Assembly (NCBI GenBank): GCA_964036665.1
Contig: OZ038533.1
Span: forward strand, 13,662,413 to 13,726,412
Reading direction: 5' to 3'
DNA: 64,000 nucleotides
Source: Gordius sp. MW1
Taxonomy: Eukaryota > Nematomorpha > Gordioida > Gordea > Gordiidae
In this document: piece after piece, positions 20,401 through 33,149 of the stretch
How positions within the stretch are numbered: the first letter of the stretch is position 1
Layout: every line of letters begins with the position of its first letter
Program-made: the position numbers and the translations under genes
Notes under the pieces: generated by a model
Databases searched by the model: none
Seen by the model: the letters and a program-made list of their open reading frames with translations, nothing else
What the model was told of the DNA's origin: nothing

Positions 20401-23400
20401 AAAGCCGCGGAAAGGAGCCAAACCCGTTCCCGGGCCCACCATAATGACGGGGAGATTCTTTTTGAGCGGTAATTTAAACTGGGATCGACGAATGTAGAGC
20501 GGAACTTTAATGCTTTCTTGGCCTTCGTAATTTTCCGGAGAGTTTGTCGGAATTTTCCGAGCTAGCCAATCAGTGGCCACGCCCCGAACTTCTATACCCA
20601 GCGGGCTTATCCATTTCAATATCACGGCCGTTATGTGTATCGTGTCGGGGTACAACTATAGAACAATTGAACTTTTTATTAATTTCTATGCATTTAAAAT
20701 AATAGGTAATAACGCAAATTAAAACAATATAAAGAGCTTAGATGTAGTAGGAGCCTTTTTTATGACAAAGTATAAAGGCTTCTAGTTTAATGCGAGATTT
20801 CACTCACCTTGATCTTTGGGACTTCGAAGTCTTCTTTCCAAAAATTAGTAAATCCAGTATTCTATTAACAACTCATCCACATGGATAAAACATTGAAGTA
20901 AATTTTTATTCAACTTTTTGAAAGATATTGGCAAACGTTGACCAATTTCCAATTATTCTCCTAACATTTAACTCGAACAAAAAATTGTTATGCTTAATGC
21001 GAAATACAATTTCAAATCCCTGGTCGATAGATGGCCACTTCTCGAAAATAAAACTAGTGATGCCTTCGAACTCTAATTTATATATAGATATATTATTCAT
21101 TTTTATATACCTTGTCTATTTTTAAAATGTTTATAACTTCTAATAAATCAATCGAATTAAAAAAAATTAATAATTCCTGCATTTTGAAGTTGTGTTACAT
21201 AGCATTCTCATAGACTTTCAATTACTTCCTTTACAATAAACACTGCAAAAAGACATTTTTAATAACATCCAATTTTACTTTAGGAGAAGACGAGATTGAA
21301 TAGTAGCGTTGCTGCAGGCGTGGCAAAAGCTCACATACGTGGTCCAGGGGAGGCTTGAAGGATGAAAAATCTTGCAAAAACGTCAATAAGTCTCTGTGTT
21401 CTCGGATGACAAAATCTGCATAATGTGCCTAGAAATGAGTGTAGTTTGTAAAAATTCCAAAATTATATCACTTGTTCTATACTTTCTCACATATATTTAA
21501 TTTACAAAAATGCAAAGTATTCAATAAGATTGACAACGTGCAATTAGTTATTTCGAATGACCAAATAGCATCTTAGCTAACCGCCAAGCCAAATAATAGT
21601 AACAAAAAAAGGAAAATGTATTCTTTAAATGCCTATAAATTAAATGCTCAAAAATTGCCAAAACCTTGTGTGTATTTGATGTTGTTGGGAAAATTAGTTA
21701 AAATCAATTGAATAGATTAATCTCATGCGATTCTATGAAAAACAAACAACGCCAAAATAATATTCTTAACTAAAAAATGTGAATATATATTAGCTATGAG
21801 AGCCATCCCCAAATATTTTATAAAACGTTTGCTGTAATAAATATGAGTGACCTAAATTATTAGCGGAAAAAGCTATAAAATCCATTAAATTATTAAAGTC
21901 AAAAACAAATTAGCTCCTTTTTAAAAAATAATTTCTACAGATATATATATCAAAAACATCAAAATCGTTATTTAAATTCAAAAGTATAACCCTAGCTTCT
22001 GCAGTAGTCTCCGTGAGTTGCATAAGTTTCTGCACTTCTTCTGGATCAGTGGCGTAATGGGCCAAATCTTTAATAACGTTGGTACGCAATGGAGAAATAA
22101 TGTCGAGGTAGTAGGTGAGAGCCGTTCTATAACTGCACGGACAGGGAAAAGGATGAATTTTACTAGATTCCTCTAAAAAATAATAAAAAAATTTACAAGA
22201 TCGAAATTTAAAAGGGGCCAAATATTCTTATACTTTTAAGATAGACTATCAAGATCTAATGACATTATTACTTCTTAGTGTTGGAAAAATAATGATTTGC
22301 TAAAATGTCGGGTTATGGGCTATACAGATTAATTAAAAACCCTAAAATGTAATCCTAATTACATATGACTTATATAGAAGTATCAGCATTGTACTTAAAA
22401 CCTCTTTTGGCAAAAAAAGTATTATAAAAGCCTTTAAGTAATATTTTTGGCCCATAGAATAAGTGGGGTTACATATTAATTAAAATTTCACATTGTCTCC
22501 ATGGGCGTAGCCAGGGGGTGGCAGGGAGGGGCGGCTGCCCCCCTCTAAATCCAAAAAATCTTAGTTTCTCAAAATATGGCTAAAATAAAGAAAAATATTA
22601 TTTTGCCCCTCCCTAAATCATTATTGCCCCCCCCCCCTATAATTCCAATCCTGGCTACGCCCATAATTATCTCTGCGGTTTTTTGAGGCTTACCATCTAA
22701 ATTAGTTAGGGATATGACTTGCTCCAAATCGACAGATAGTATCTTGCCAATCCTATCCACTAGTTGATGATCGTTGGCCGGGTAAAGGGCTACGTGGTCT
22801 CCGGGTTCATACCTTAGGTTCAAACGTCAAATTAGAAGTTTTTTTTGAGAAAATAACTATACACATAAATATAATATATATATTTAGGTAAGATAAGTTT
22901 TCACACTCAGTCTTATTTAAATTTCCCACTTTAGATTTAAAAAATTTAAATAAGTAGATAAGTAACAGGTATTAAAGTAAAATAAAATAATATTGGTTGA
23001 GCCACTGGCAAAGGCCTTCCTCGCATTATTAATTAATTAAGGACAAAACCGCGTTTAAGTATATTTAATATAATAAAATTTTTGATAAGCTTTAATGTAA
23101 TGAGTAAAATATCAGAATTAGTTTATGTTTGAAATTGATCATTTAAAAAAATCCTCCTTAAAGTAGGAAAATACTTGAGCTTAGAACCGGTTATGTCCAA
23201 CTCTATGTGTCTGCATTCCCTATCTCCACCCTTAAAGATGTTCCGATTGACAATAACTGGGGCCATAAATGGATTTTTTGCATCGTAGGGCCTATTAAAA
23301 GGACACCTTAATTCAATCGTCTTTTATAAAATGATTTACATATAACCACAAATATTAAATTTATATACTTTAAAATACAACTTTTTCCAGTGAATTATGG

Positions 23401-26400
23401 CATACAAAAGTAAATGATTATAGTAAAACACATTAAAAACTACCTTACAAAAAAGAGATGTGAAAAAAAGTTTAACACGTAATAGGTTCAAGTGATGCAA
23501 ACTTACAAAATTAAAAATTTGATAAGGTGAAATTTATTTCAAACCTAAGTAGTTAAAAAGCCCAAAATTAAGGTATAAAATAGCTTACACTTTTTGATTG
23601 GAGTAAGAGCCTAGTCTAAAGTATTCGCCGGTAAAAATCTTGTCAGCAGCTATCTCACCCACACCAAACGTGGTTAGTTTGTATTGCCGATTGCTTGGTA
23701 CATGGGAAAAAATTGGATTAAATATAACCGCTTTCACACAATGCCATTTAGGGTATTTACCAATTTAAAACTTATTAGACTTCCTAAAGGATCTACCAAA
23801 ATATCTGCATTAGCAATTTATTAAAGATATTGAATTTAAATATATTAATAATAGGCTATCAAAAACTTGGCCTTTTCCGTTTTTTTGATCGGTCGATTTA
23901 CTACATAACCAAAAATCGATTTTTCATTTTATCAAGTTCACGGGTTTGAAATCGTTTCTTTTAAAATAGTTGATTTTTCTGTGTAAGACTAAGCAAACAT
24001 CCACTTAATTAATTAAATTCTTATGTTATCTTTTAATTATTACAACTAATTATATATAAGTTATGTTATTTATTAACATAAAATTTTCAATTCCAAAAAA
24101 TCAAAGAATAAATATATATTTAATTATCTAACGCTTTTTACAACAACTTGAATGAAAAGGATTGACAAAGTTCAGTTTATACATACTTGATATCACCGGC
24201 CACCACTTCTAGGTCAAATATTTTGGTTGTTAGCTCCCAAAATTCTTCTTTCCACGTTACAAAATCATCCTCGAGGCTGCACAAATAGGTCAGTAATTTA
24301 AAATTCATAGCATATCATTAACAACCTTCTATATTAAATTCTATCGATATACAAATTATTTATCTGTATCATTCTGAGTCAGTACTTCGACAAAAATTAT
24401 TAGGATATTTTATATTCAAATCCGATAAGTTCTCCAATTCTCTCTTCGCCCTAATACTAGCTCCTTAATTATGTCATTCGAATATTCAAACATGAAATCT
24501 CCATCCAACCTAGCCTTACTCTAATAAAACAGATTCTAAGTACGATTCCAATGTAATGCAAGGTCTATCTTAAATGAAAAAACTCTTGAAGTTATAGCAT
24601 AGGTGAATGGCGCTTTCAAACTATACTTCCCATTATCGCAAGAAACTAAGTAATATTCGTTTAAAAAAGTCCCAAAGCAAAACGCCAACACAGGAATAGC
24701 ATTTCCGACAATAGGCACGACCCAAATTATGCTTTCCCTCAACTTTCTTCTACAAACTCTAACGTTGCACAGCATAAAATTAGGAGAAAATAATTAGATT
24801 AAAATATACATATTATTAGAGGCAATTACCAGCCGTCGTCGTTGCCCAAACCGAGGGGACAGATTTGGGTGGCACCGGATTCTTGCAATTTGGCGTCGTA
24901 AAATTTGCCCATAGCGTTGTAGTGTTCGTACGTTTTATTGCCCAACCCAAAAACCTGCGAGAGTTAGAAGGGTAAACAATAAATGTCACTACGACTTTTG
25001 GATTAACTTTGTAATAAGTTCACATTTATCATTTATCATTTCTGCCTTCAAAAAATATTACGACGATTAGTATTAGTAAGGCGATGTGCGAAGTAAAATT
25101 CACGCAAAATTAAGAGGCCTATTAAAATTTTTCCAATCGAACCTTTAGTATAGATAAGTATTTTAAAACAATCCTTCGGACCTCGCCTAGACGCTGGAGC
25201 TCGCTGATTTCAACGTTAAATAAGTGTATAGTTTTTCCGCCATTTTTAAATGTGCACATATTTAGGAAAGATGATATAGATTATAGTGATTTTAGTTAGA
25301 GTGTTTTTAAAACGTAATGAAAAATATAGAATTAGTTAAACGTTATAAATAGCATTTTAAAATTTATATCCTCTAGACAATTCACAAAAGAAAAATACTC
25401 TGATGAAGTGATATTAAAGCAATTTAAAGCAATATTTATTAACTAAGGAGGAAGAAGGTAAATTCACTTTTTTCGTTTGAACGATGGGTGATACTGCAGA
25501 AAGAGATGGGAAATTGTCAAATTCAAAATGGTTTAATTGTACAGATATTACCATACGAAACATGTCACATGAGCTCCCATGTAGAAAGCTAGCCTATGCT
25601 ATGCAAAAAAGCAAAATTCATTTGCTAACTACTGATAATTGATCATGCGTAATATGTTTATTGTTTTATAATACTAGGTGAGTTTAACTCAATCTAAATT
25701 CCTAAACTTTAGATATAAAATATCTGCATCAATGACTAGCATGGGCGTACGCCCCCCCCCCTAATTTAAAAATAAGATTTTTTCAATACAAAAACCCTCA
25801 AGAATTAAAAAAAATTTGTTTTGCCCCCCTCTAATTTTGCTTTGCCCCACCCTCATTAGGTTCTGCCCCACCCTAATTAGGCTTTGCTCCCCCCTCGGGA
25901 TGGCCGAGACCTTTTTTTTTTAGCTCTCAGGCAAATTGTAGAGGAAAATTTTTGGATTTGGAAAGCCGAGACCTTTTTTTTTGCTCTCAGAAAAATATTA
26001 GAGGAAAATTTTTTTTTAATCTGCCCCCCTCTAATTCAAAACCTGCGTACGCCCATGATGACTAAGCAATCAAGTCAATCGATCGAGAAAGAGATCGTGA
26101 AGAATCAATGGGGACACTCTAAAGAGTAGTGTTGTAAAAACGGCTGGGTTTTGTTTGGTCGATCTTTGGTTTTACTAAGACTTACGGTGGCTTCTGGTCT
26201 GTTTTTTAAACTCCGACTAAGCCTAGAGGTCGACGATGAAAAGCAGACCAAAATCCTTTCGTCTATTTATGTCGAGTCGACCAAAGCCAAAGGTCGCCCA
26301 GACAAAAACCCAGCCGTTTTTACAAAACTACTGAAGAGAAAAAAACATTTTAGAACCGCAAAACCTTACCGCGTAATTTATGCCGGTCAAATCGGGAGGT

Positions 26401-29400
26401 CCTTCATTGAGCCATTCGTACAGGTCTCGGGCATTGTCCGTTGGGTCTCCTTCCCCATAAGTTGCCATCACGAAAACAATTATATTCTTCTCAACCTTGA
26501 CCAGCTCTGCCAACTCTTCCTAAAAATCACGTTTTTTTAGCATAATCTTTATGAGTTTGTTTTGATTAAAAATGTGTAATTTTGAGACTTTTTTAAATCG
26601 TGATCTCTATATTTTGCAACTTTAGCGGGATTATATCTTCACATGACTTTAACATTAACAACAAAAATTTAAACATTATTTAAAGCCTCGGCTATTAGTG
26701 GTTTGCCAGTTATCGTACATAAATGCGAGTTTTATCTTATTTGTTCTAGCTTTTTTCCTCGTATGGCTTACTTTTAAGGATCGACAACAATATAGTTAAT
26801 ATAATCATGACTTACAGGCAAAATTAAAGATTTTCTTATCAATCAACGTATATAAAGGTTAAGACAATTTAGTGAGAAGTGGAGTGACTTTAAAAAAATA
26901 AAAAATAAGAATTTTGCTGGTCACTAGAGGAGATAAATAATTTGCTCAGTTGCTAATCAACTTTGCGCACATCAATCTTTTATAGCGATAACCTTATTGA
27001 AAATTTCAAGTTTTGAAATATTAAATCATTTATTCCCTGGTAGGTTAAAAAAATCAAACACAATGTAATGAGCATTTACAAAAAAAAATCTCAAAATGAT
27101 TTTTATATGAAAATTAAAATCCTAATAAAATATAAACATTTTTGCACAATTTCGAAATCAATAAAAAGCGCGGCAAATGTGAATATTACAAGGTTGCTTA
27201 TGGATAACTATAATATACTTTTTCGATGATATTATTGGTAATGTACAAAATTCATACTACCGTATCACATTCCTCCGGGTCTACGGCTATGCTTTTCAAA
27301 CCAAATTTTCGAGCATCTTGCACCAAACGACCGGCAAAATTTTCCGCAGTACCCGTTTGAGATCCGTAAAATACTATGAAATTTTTCCCCTGTAAACAAA
27401 AAAAGGCGCACCAATTTATTAGTGCTCGAATGTTCTGGCTCTGGCAAATTGGGAGAAGTCAAGCAAGTTTCAAGACTGAGTTATGGGTGGGACTATTGAT
27501 TTAAGAAAAAAAATATTAAAAAAGAAACTTCAAAATCTAATAGCATAAGTGTTTGCTTTGGGCGGGCTGGCTAAATGGAATAGGGAAGGCAGGGAGACCA
27601 CAAGTCTAAGGCTATTTTACCTTATAAACTATAGGGATTGAGTGTTGTTTTGAGATTTAAAACTAATCTAGCCAAAACACAAATTGATTTCTATGTTTTT
27701 CCTATATACGCTTAAAGTATTTCTGAAATTTTATCAATTTGTTTCATCGGGAAAAGCGTAAATATTTGTAACTTTGAACTTAATTATTTCAAAAACGCAA
27801 AACATATTCGTGTTCACCACAAAAAACTCAATAAAAGTTTTCTTGTAGACCTATGTAAGTCGGATATTAGTTTGTAATATTTCCGATTTTTAACTCAATT
27901 TTAAAACAAAATCTTGATTCAACTGTAGGCGAAACTAATTGTACAAAAACAAAAAAGTTTAGAGTGACTTTTAATAGAAGTATATTTAGATCTTGAAAAA
28001 ATTTTAATATCATTGGTTTGGTTCCAATTTTATAGCAAGGCAATTATTGAAGCCATTGATATCCAATTTCTTTTTACGAGAAAACATGTAAATGATAGTC
28101 TTAATTATCCACTTAAGGCATATTATCTTATAAACAATATAATTAAAGAATTTATAAGTTTAAGATTAGATTCTAATTAAATCTATTAGAAGTTAGAATA
28201 GACGACGTATATATCTAATTATTACTTATTTCCAAGTATTTCATAATTTACAAAAAAAACTGCCTTAAGCAATTCATTGAATTATTTTAACTATTATAGA
28301 AGGGAGTCAGGCATCTAAATTTTAGCGAAAAAAAATGTGGCAAAAAGTCAAACGAAGGACAAATGATGGTGTAGCCAAATAGATTTACGAAAAACGCTCC
28401 TTTTAAACCAAAATTAAATTTAAAGTACGGAATAAATTTGTAATTTTATGTTAAAATATACAGCAATTCTAGCATATTTGTGAAATAAAAGAGAGAGGGA
28501 TATTTAAAAACATGATTTTAAAATTATTAAATTGCAAATAATATCAATACACGTAGTGCTTTGTTTTTTATCGATGAAAAAAGGCCACAATAAAAAATTA
28601 AAATTTTCAATATTCTCGAATAGGTTATATGGATAATACTCGAAATGGATTAAATTAAACAAATATTATAACAAACCTCTTTATAAAGTAAAGTCATAAT
28701 TTTAAACAAAATGCGTAAATTTTAATTAAATACAAAGGGACGTAATAAACTTACCCCAGATACGAGTTTGCTAATCATGCTCCCAGTCTCAGGATTATTG
28801 AGGGATGGCGGTCTTTAAAAAATTAATAAAAATTATTATTAAATAAATAATTGCAAACAAAATTTTTGAAATTTATAAAAGGTTTGATAACTTCACAAAT
28901 TCAACAATTTATATTAACAAAAAAAACACGCTCAGCATGGGCGTACCCAGGTTTTGAATTAGAAGGGGGGGGGGCAGATTAAAGAAAAAAAGGGTCTCAA
29001 CTATCCCAAATTTTCCTGAGAGCAAAAAAAAAAAGTCTTAACTATCCCAAATTTCCCTAAAAGCAAAAAAAAAGAGCAAAAAAACAGCAACTTCCCTAAA
29101 GTAGGCAGTGTGGGCAGCCAGACCCCCTGCTCCCCCTGGCAAATTAGGGGGGGGGGGGCCGGGGGGTCCGGCTGCCCCCCTCTGGCTAATAAGGGGGTAG
29201 GGGGCAAAACATAATTTTTTTTTAATTTGTTAGGGTTTTTGTATTGAAATTTTTTTTTAATTAGGGGGGGGGGCGGCTGCCCCTTCCCCCTGCGTACGCC
29301 CATGACGCTCAGTTAACTATGACGTCACGTCAGTCAATGTTATCGTTCACTGGGAATTCTTGGAAAATGTATAACGCACTTAAAAATGTAACAAACACGT

Positions 29401-30667
29401 ATACATTTTGCCCCGTTAATGTAACAAACACGTATACATTTTGCCCCGGGTGAGAAACACAAAGGTAAAGCAACATGGGCGTAGGGAGGATTGAAATTAG
29501 ATGGAGGGCTATAATGATAAATATTTGTAATTTTAGCCATATTTATGTTAAGTTTTCAAGCATTTTTACATTTAGAGAGGGACAGCTGCCCCTCCTTGCC
29601 ACCCCCAGCAGGCTACGCCCATGGTAAGGTATATAGGTATGGACAATAATAAGGCAGAAAAACATGACATCAGGCCAAATAATACATTCCCAAAATAATT
29701 ATAATTTTTTTCTTTAAAAAAATTATTTTTTTGGGGGGGGGGGGATAGCTGCTTTCACTGATTCTTATTAATTGACTCCATCCTTGCAAAATTTATTACT
29801 TAATAGTGATATTCATAATAATCCAAGATTAAACTTAATATTTTTATTTAATTTGTCAGTTTAATTAAAGTTATTTTTGTTTTAATATTTACATGGGCGT
29901 AACCACCCCCCCCCCCCTAAATTATGAAGAAAAAAAATCTCAATGTAAAAACTTTAAAATATTTTAAAAAAATATGATTTGCCCCCCTCTAATTTAACTT
30001 TTAAACGTTTGCTCCCCCCCCCAATCCAAAACCTGGCTACGCCCATGATTATTTATATTAAAGTTCAAAAGTTGGTTTTATGTACATTGTCAAAATGAAA
30101 CATAATTTTTTAATGTTAGAAATTATATTGAATTTAATTAATCAGATAAATACGTGGTATGATTTTAGGAATATAAAAATTATGTGAAAAGTTTTAATCA
30201 AACTTTTTTGTGCATTGAAAAGCTGATAACTAAAACTTTTTATTCTATTTAAGATGAAGGTGAATTTTTAACTGAAGGCATTAAATTATTAAAGCATGTT
30301 ATCAGAAGAACATGTGTATGAACATAGTAATTTATACAAAGATGCTATTTAAAAACAAATTGGCATAAATTTAAGAGATTTAATATAATTAACAGATTCC
30401 TAGAATTTATAAAATATTTATCAAGTGTAATCATGGAAAGATTGTCAAGTTTGGAATTTTTAAATGCATAATATTATAAGCCATTAGTTGAAGCAAGAAT
30501 TTATAATTATTTTTTTATGATATATCATACATAAGAGATATTGAGGAGCTTGATATTTTTAGTTGCGTCTTCCTACGGTAAAACAAATAATAAGCACCAA
30601 CAATAATCATGACGCTTAAAATAATTATATCCCCAAGCCCAAATAAAGGATGAAAATTAGTTTCCAT
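11462..30667 (-). CDS. Cpr: NADPH-cytochrome P450 reductase, complete, 15 exons, 674 aa
   Basis: ER-anchored diflavin enzyme passing electrons NADPH-FAD-FMN to cytochromes P450 and haem oxygenase (family knowledge). Exons (minus strand, 5' to 3'): 30531-30667, 28755-28812, 27261-27389, 26370-26519, 24830-24954, 24187-24276, 23589-23693, 23175-23291, 22694-22812, 21991-22172, 21279-21428, 20370-20655, 19899-19979, 11934-12084, 11462-11606. All are GT-AG with phases agreeing; 2025 nt including the stop. Residues: membrane anchor about 13-34; FMN loop [11 protein letters not shown] (73-83) and [11 protein letters not shown] (127-137); [13 protein letters not shown] (306-318); FAD RYYSIS (445-450) and GVATDW (479-484); [17 protein letters not shown] (528-539); terminal DVWS with the conserved W673. 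The start is ATG at 30667 in CCATGG context. Length matches animal reductases (about 675-680). The asparagine and cysteine in GLGNDDGCLEDDF (about 194-206) are unusual. Confidence 0.97.
11631..11808. mobile_element. MITE family 2 (GGTTTTGTTTGGTCGAC ends), copy 1
   Basis: Lies in the last intron of the reductase gene. The left end has CTGGGTTTTGTTTGGTCGAC and the right end has GTCGACCAAACAAAACC, inverted repeats around a non-coding interior of about 140 bp. A second copy is at 26136-26322. Confidence 0.78.
13505..14371 (+). pseudogene. LINE A endonuclease domain (APE-type), left copy
   Basis: Two consecutive open stretches (13505-13969 and 13979-14371) in one frame encode an apurinic-type endonuclease. 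It has N in TWNIGSM, E in IQEIRW, D/N in GGDLNG, and a late YMMVKKSDR block. A TGA interrupts them at 13967-13969. The family nicks target DNA to prime reverse transcription. Confidence 0.85.
14759..15743 (+). pseudogene. LINE A reverse transcriptase domain, left copy
   Basis: Two open stretches (14759-15367, 15414-15743) carry the RT motifs [63 protein letters not shown] and LLYADDL. A frameshift lies near 15365. The C-terminal part continues at 15853-16612 with further frame changes. Confidence 0.87.
16670..19244 (-). mobile_element. LINE A, right copy, inverted and cut at its 3' side
   Basis: It has the same 5' leader, endonuclease (18703-17971) and RT start (17314-16760) as the left copy, reading right to left. 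The copy stops inside the YADD region near 16670 and has no C-terminal part or GAA tail. LINE copies normally lose the 5' end, so loss of the 3' end with a complete 5' end is unusual. It points to duplication or rearrangement rather than ordinary retrotransposition. Confidence 0.87.
22500..22663. mobile_element. MITE family 1, copy 3
   Basis: ATGGGCGTAGCCAGGGGGTGG at the left and CCTGGCTACGCCCAT at the right. Inserted in a reductase intron only about 30 bp past the 3' end of exon 22694-22812 (minus strand). The ends are well preserved, suggesting a fairly recent copy. Confidence 0.88.
25740..26057. mobile_element. MITE family 1, copy 4 (long form)
   Basis: CATGGGCGTACGCCC at the left and GGGCGTACGCAGG-type right end (gcgtacgcccatg). 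At 318 bp it is about twice the usual size because the interior contains a repeated block (gaccttttttttttagctctcag and near copy). Reductase intron. Confidence 0.8.
26136..26322. mobile_element. MITE family 2, copy 2
   Basis: The left end AAAAACGGCTGGGTTTTG and right end CAAAAACCCAGCCGTTTTT are inverted. Internal GGTCGA/TCGACC boxes match the copy at 11631. The element ends about 50 bp from reductase exon 26370-26519. Confidence 0.82.
28936..29304. mobile_element. MITE family 1, copy 5 (long form)
   Basis: CATGGGCGTACCCAGG to CTGCGTACGCCCATG, 369 bp. The interior holds repeated blocks (actatcccaaatttccct) and long runs of G. It shares the GTACGC end variant with the copy at 25740, so these two form a subfamily. 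First intron of the reductase gene. Confidence 0.8.
29474..29623. mobile_element. MITE family 1, copy 6
   Basis: CATGGGCGTAGGGAGG at the left and GGCTACGCCCATG at the right, 150 bp, with the typical cccctccttgccacccc interior. First intron of the reductase gene. A 34-bp direct duplication (gtaacaaacacgtatacatt) lies just upstream at 29386-29450. Confidence 0.8.
29892..30047. mobile_element. MITE family 1, copy 7
   Basis: CATGGGCGTAACCACCCC at the left and CCTGGCTACGCCCATG at the right, 156 bp. First intron of the reductase gene. Confidence 0.85.
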
Positions 30668-30899
30668 GGTTAATTTTTAATCTGCCGTTGACTGATTACA
30701 TGATATAAATTAAGGCTATCCAATTCAACTCGTCAAGTCCGCCCACAATTGCTTTCAAATAACTCTCTTATTATTTGCCCAAGATCTCAATTATACAATA
30801 AAAGATTTAAAAAAGTGCCTTGCTATATTGATTAATTCTTACAAAAATTGTTGTATAAAAATTTATATTGCCCTTAATTAAACATGAGTTCACAATTTT

Positions 30900-31731
30900 T
30901 AAGTAGTTAATATAATTTATTTAGGGGAAATAATCACAATGGTTACGAATCTATAAATCGCAAGTTTATATAGCAATAGATAACAATAAACATTCAGATT
31001 AAAGTTAATTCAGTTCGAGTATTCGTTCTCATTTCACCTTGTGCGCATCACAACCAAATCACTTTCAAGGTAAATGAATTTGTTTCCCTACAGATACTCC
31101 CCTTCTAAAAAAAGAGAATAATTTGTATGATGAAAACTTTGTTTAGTGATGATGGTTTTGTAAGTGATGGTGTAGAGATGCATTCTCTTGCAGAAATTGT
31201 CTGTGTAGTAAGGCGTCTAGGTTTTCATCCTTTTAACAATATGTAGACGACTTTCTTCCTTCACAGCATTGGTAAATGTGTAGATCGAGATCGTTGAGAG
31301 GTTAAAGTGGTTGCTTTGCTTGTTGCGTCTCGATCATTAAATAGCCAGTGTCATTGTGATGGAAGTTGTGCCCAATCTCTCCAAGAAGATAACCTGCCGA
31401 TACTAGAGGAGTGTTCGGGGAGGGGAGGAATAAAAAAGAAGGGCTCCCCCCCCCCCCAAATGCGGGGTTAAAGTGTCCTGGGGGAGGAATAAAAAGATTC
31501 GGCTCCCCCCAAATTTAGGGTCACCAGTTTTAGTAAAAAGGAGTTGGAATACAATTTATTAAGGGTAAATAATAACAATGGTTACAAATCTATAAATTGC
31601 GAGTCTATATAGCAATAGATAACGATAAACATTCATATTAAAGCTAATTAAGTTCGTGTATTCTTTCTCATATCACCTTGTGCATATCACAACCAAAGCA
31701 CTATCAAGGTAAATGAATTTGTTTCCCTACA
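30900..31731 (-). mobile_element. Small non-coding LTR-type fossil
   Basis: Direct repeats of about 175-205 bp (about 30900-31092 and 31526-31731) flank about 430 bp with no open frame. Read on the minus strand the repeats start TGTAGGG. A polypurine-like tract lies next to one, and a TGGTGACCC primer-site-like sequence (31518-31525) lies next to the other. The repeats differ at roughly one base in ten, so the copy is old. It resembles a TRIM or a deleted LTR element. Confidence 0.6.
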
Positions 31732-31818
31732 ATTTAATATTAAATCTCATATGTGCAGCTACCAAAAGTTATGATGTTAAAAATGATTTTAATAATTTTT
31801 CTTAACTTGTGACCGCTC

Positions 31819-32248
31819 TAATAAATTCATAAATCACCTTTGAACAAAAAGGATTTATTAAAGTAGAATAGAATTGCATTAGAAAGTTCTAACTAATTTA
31901 TTTAAAATTATGATCGATGATCCCCTAGCGAATGACACGAAATAAGTTTTGATATATTTTTGTATCTACATCTTCCTTGCTTTTGTTTTCTACACCAAAA
32001 TAAAATAATTAATTATACATGTGTAAGAGAAAACGAATAATTTTCGATAACGATAAAAAATAATAATGGTTAACTCATCGCGATAATAATATCTATATGC
32101 CATCGCGATGGTAATAAAAAGCGAAGTGGTGTTAACAATCTATTTTTATCATAGTGGTAACAATGATGACTACGCGTAAAGTAAATCGATAACGATGAAT
32201 AGCGTATAATATATATGTAGGGGAGGGGGGGATTGGGTGAACACCACA
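31819..32248 (-). mobile_element. Solo LTR-like fossil
   Basis: About 430 bp, closely matching 54635-55057 from TAATAAATYC to GAACACCACA in the same orientation. The second copy has a primer-site-like sequence at its edge, which identifies this as a long terminal repeat. No internal region is attached here. Confidence 0.65.
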
Positions 32249-33149
32249 CCTCCCCCTTTAACGAAAAGTAAAAGACTTAATGTCCTAACGTTCCGATAAA
32301 GGTATGAAGTTCAGTGTTGTTGGAAGCCATTTAAAGGTCGAGGCGGACTTAGGTCGAAGTGGCGATTTACCTAATCAATTTTAAACGAAGTCTAAACAAA
32401 TCATAGGTATAAGTATAACCAACATAATTTTTCAAACATTTCCTGATATCCTCGGATCGACTCAGCGATAAAAAGGGTACGTCATGGCTAGCGGACTTTT
32501 TGTCCCAGCTCTGTGACGCACCAAGCAACAGTCGCAACCAAAATTATAATTAATCATACTAAATTATTTCAATTATTCTATACCTATACGATAAAGATTT
32601 TACATATTTTAAAATTTTGCTTTGATTACTAATAAAGTTATGGATGCGACATCTTGTGAAACCATTATATGGAATTTTTTTGTTTGGAAATTTTTAAAAC
32701 TCTAAAAGTAAATTAAAAAATTTTTTTTTTTGCCGAATTCAAGCAAATTCCCAATGGAAAAAGCGGCATTTTTAAATTTTTTTAGACAGATAAGTTTATT
32801 TCATAAAATCCTATGAATATACATAAATACATTCATTGGAATCCACATCTTGAATCAGAGGGAAAATATTTTCAAGCACATTGGGCATTTTAAATTCATT
32901 CTAGGGTTTTAGAAAACTTACTCCTTATACACGGAATATGTTTGATAGCGCATCCACATCATATGAACCACTTGATTGTAGAAAAACTTTAACATCACCA
33001 ACCAAGAACGCTCTTCGGACTTATATGTTCAACGAGTTATATGTATAGTCCAACTTATTTAAGGGCATACCTTTTGCTGAAACATGGCTGACTCCCTAAC
33101 TTTGATTCAAGATTGGCTAATATTTATCATTGTTGCCTTTTAATTCTAG
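32249..33149. other. No gene seen
   Basis: AT-rich DNA between the solo LTR and the WBP11-like exon. There is no open frame with a recognisable domain and no terminal repeats noted. Confidence 0.5.

Noticed and set aside
30690-30712. TATA-like and TCAGTC initiator-like sequences upstream of the reductase ATG
   Set aside because: The spacing between them is too short for a standard TATA-initiator pair. Not strong enough to call a promoter.
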